Shown one piece after another: positions 21,666 to 22,790 of a DNA stretch of 22,790 bases. Every line of letters begins with the position of its first letter. The stretch's first letter is position 1. The DNA is from an uncultured Clostridium sp. (GTDB lineage: Bacteria > Bacillota > Clostridia > Clostridiales > Clostridiaceae), in assembly GCA_900543325.1 (NCBI GenBank), contig UQQU01000055.1, positions 1 to 22,790 of the forward strand, given 5' to 3'. The translations under genes and the position numbers were made by a program. The notes under the pieces are model-generated. The model did not search any database and had not been told where the DNA came from. It worked only from the letters and a program-made list of their open reading frames with translations.

Positions 21666-22262
21666 TTAATTATTAATCATTAACTCTAACATATCTTTTT
21701 TTATAGTGTTTATACACTCTGATAAATTATCATTTACATAAGATTTATTGATATTACATGCTTTTAATTTTTCATGACTAAAGTCTTTGCTATCAGCTAA
21801 GAATCTTCTACATAACTCATCATAATTAGGAGATTTCTCTTCTCTTTCTCTCTTTAAAGCTCTTTCTAATCTAACTCCATCATCTAATTCAATATAAAAT
21901 GGAATTACATTTTCTTCACCAAAATATAATGCAATATCTTTATAGGCCTCTAATGTAACTATTAATAGATAATTATTTTCTTCTATATTAACTTGTTTAT
22001 CATCTATAGTACAATAATACCATACACCATGAACAGTGTTATAATTTCTTTCTTCTATCACTTTGCCTTCGTTTCTATACTTTTCTAAAGTTATTTCATC
22101 AATGAAGTAATATTCTCGTCCATTACATTCATTACTTCTTATAGGTCTTGTAGTATATGATACAATTGCTTTTAGTTCTAACCCTTTATCTTTCATTAAT
22201 TCTTTAAATATCGTATCTTTTCCAGAATTACTCTTTCCCATTAAGCAAAATATTTTGCCCAT
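21666..22262 (-). CDS. Divergent guanylate-kinase-like P-loop protein
   Basis: 198 aa. It has the guanylate kinase fold: P-loop GKSNSGKDT (9-17; the usual form is GxSGxGKST), the GMP-binding block SYTTRPIRSNECNGREYYF (SxTTRxxRxxExxGxxYxF), then GKVIEERNYNTVHGVWYYC, and the lid region RLERALKRERE with DELCRRFLAD. The segment where Gmk has a conserved Asp before the VQG turn reads IVTLEAYKDI. Overall identity to true Gmk seems moderate, so the substrate could be GMP or another nucleotide. In Bacillus the same position holds tmk. It follows gin by 99 nt with an extended -10 between. AAGGAGGA precedes the ATG. Kinase function is likely; specificity is open. Confidence 0.75.
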   Translation of the reverse strand: MGKIFCLMGKSNSGKDTIFKELMKDKGLELKAIVSYTTRPIRSNECNGREYYFIDEITLEKYRNEGKVIEERNYNTVHGVWYYCTIDDKQVNIEENNYLLIVTLEAYKDIALYFGEENVIPFYIELDDGVRLERALKREREEKSPNYDELCRRFLADSKDFSHEKLKACNINKSYVNDNLSECINTIKKDMLELMINN

Positions 22263-22302
22263 GTTTTCATCCTCCTTAATAGTTAGAATTGTTTTTTCTT
22301 AA

Positions 22303-22311
22303 ATTATATCA
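22303..22311 (-). promoter_or_regulatory. Possible extended -10 promoter of the Gmk-like gene
   Basis: On the minus strand TGATATAAT forms an extended -10 about 40 nt before the start codon; no good -35 at 16-18 nt. It suggests the gene can be expressed apart from gin. Confidence 0.45.
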
Positions 22312-22361
22312 TATGACTATAACTTTAAGTTAATCTTTCATTTGCTTAACTAGATTTATTA

Positions 22362-22586
22362 TTATAAATCTTTTAAATTTAAAATGTTTGATGCCATAGC
22401 TTTTTTTACTTTATTTTTTATAATTTCGTATTCCTTACTATTAACATCTATGATATTCATTTTTTGTACACATTCTTCACAAATGAAACTATTCATTATT
22501 TCAATTCCACTATTTTGGCTTTCTTTCTCACATATTATACAATACTTTTTAGGTTCTCTCCATATATCTTTATTATTAATATCCAT
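22362..22586 (-). CDS. gin: Anti-sigma-G factor Gin (CsfB)
   Basis: 74 aa small zinc-binding protein that holds sigma-G inactive early in the forespore in Bacillus. Two CxxC knuckles are visible: CIIC (Cys 16, 19) and CEEC (Cys 36, 39), spaced by 16 residues as in Gin, followed by a charged helix (YEIIKNKVKKAMASNIL). The length is close to Bacillus CsfB. The ATG has GGGAGGAG upstream. A sigma-F-like promoter lies just before it, the same control as in Bacillus, and the position next to the tmk/darA/holB/yaaT block is syntenic with csfB. The family call is from the Cys pattern and context; the partner sigma factor is inferred. Confidence 0.85.
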   Translation of the reverse strand: MDINNKDIWREPKKYCIICEKESQNSGIEIMNSFICEECVQKMNIIDVNSKEYEIIKNKVKKAMASNILNLKDL

Positions 22587-22610
22587 AATACTCTCCTCCC
22601 TTTATTAATT

Positions 22611-22639
22611 AATTCTGTCCTATTATTTACACTCTATAC
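22611..22639 (-). promoter_or_regulatory. Probable sigma-F promoter of gin
   Basis: On the minus strand GTATA (22639-22635), a 14-nt spacer and GGACAGAATT (22620-22611) fit the forespore consensus GYWTA / GGnnAnAnTw. The predicted start lies about 6 nt after the -10, followed by GGGAGGAG. B. subtilis csfB is a known sigma-F gene, which agrees. Confidence 0.65.
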
Positions 22640-22738
22640 TTGTCTAATTATATTTTTCTCTATTTTTTTACTTCCACTAATATTAATATATTATATTTTC
22701 TAATTACTAAAACAAAAAGTGAGATAGTATATTACGAG

Positions 22739-22755
22739 GGCACTGAAAAAGTGCC
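22739..22755. other. GC-rich 6-bp hairpin near the window end
   Basis: GGCACT (22739-22744), loop GAAAA, AGTGCC (22750-22755) stand out in an AT-rich setting. There is no clear U-run on either strand (TTTCGG on plus). It may belong to a feature outside the window, such as the end of an upstream RNA gene; nothing else is identifiable from 22640 to 22790. Confidence 0.35.
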
Positions 22756-22790
22756 TTTCGGAATAAAAGACCTAAAAAATTTTTTTTAAG

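Noticed and set aside
22352..22371. 8-bp hairpin AGATTTAT/ATAAATCT at the gin stop codon as terminator
   Set aside because: All but two of its pairs are A-T and it has no U-run on the gin strand, so termination is not supported.
1..22790. CRISPR arrays, insertion sequences, prophage or toxin-antitoxin modules
   Set aside because: No regularly spaced repeats, transposase or integrase motifs, or paired small toxin/antitoxin frames were seen on either strand.

Overview
The window looks like a chromosomal segment of a low-GC, endospore-forming Firmicute, most likely Clostridium sensu stricto. The base composition is strongly AT-rich by eye. Almost every gene is on the minus strand with an AGGAGG-type ribosome binding site. 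The gene order is the classical clostridial/bacillar neighbourhood close to the replication origin. Species cannot be fixed from the sequence alone. Transcription runs mostly right to left.

Right end (22.6 to 18.6 kb): gin/csfB (anti-sigma-G) with a sigma-F-like promoter, a divergent guanylate-kinase-like protein, darA (c-di-AMP receptor), holB (clamp-loader delta prime), ricT (PSP1/YaaT), a small HMA-fold protein without its metal-binding cysteines, and a 2[4Fe-4S] ferredoxin. This matches the csfB-tmk-yaaQ-holB-yaaT order of Bacillus.

Middle (18.4 to 6.2 kb): ctsR with a clear CtsR operator lies directly before clpC, and no mcsA or mcsB is present between them. Next comes an accessory block: gapN, a small plus-strand ORF with a sigma-G-like promoter and its own terminator, and nagR-nagB with an operator in the nagR promoter. 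The block separates clpC from radA-disA. A plus-strand cysteine-rich gene of unknown function, with a near-consensus sigma-A promoter, diverges from yacL-ispD.

Left part (6.6 to 0 kb): a complete proline T-box leader precedes proS-cysS. Then come mrnC-rlmB-rae1(yacP)-sigH, and finally tRNA-Thr(GGU) with the 5' end of tuf.

The genes fall into several connected roles: translation supply (proS, cysS, tRNA-Thr, tuf, rlmB), RNA processing (mrnC, rae1), stress proteolysis (ctsR, clpC), DNA repair and c-di-AMP signalling (radA, disA, darA), sporulation (sigH, gin, possibly ricT and the small ORF), isoprenoid synthesis (ispD) and amino-sugar/NADPH metabolism (nagB, nagR, gapN). I see no mobile element, phage, CRISPR array or wholly unknown multi-gene system. 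The points worth a second look are the missing mcsAB, the small forespore-type ORF, the divergent Gmk-like protein, the cysteine-less HMA protein and the plus-strand cysteine-rich protein. Several starts were moved to internal ATGs because the longer frames read through their own Shine-Dalgarno sequence or promoter.
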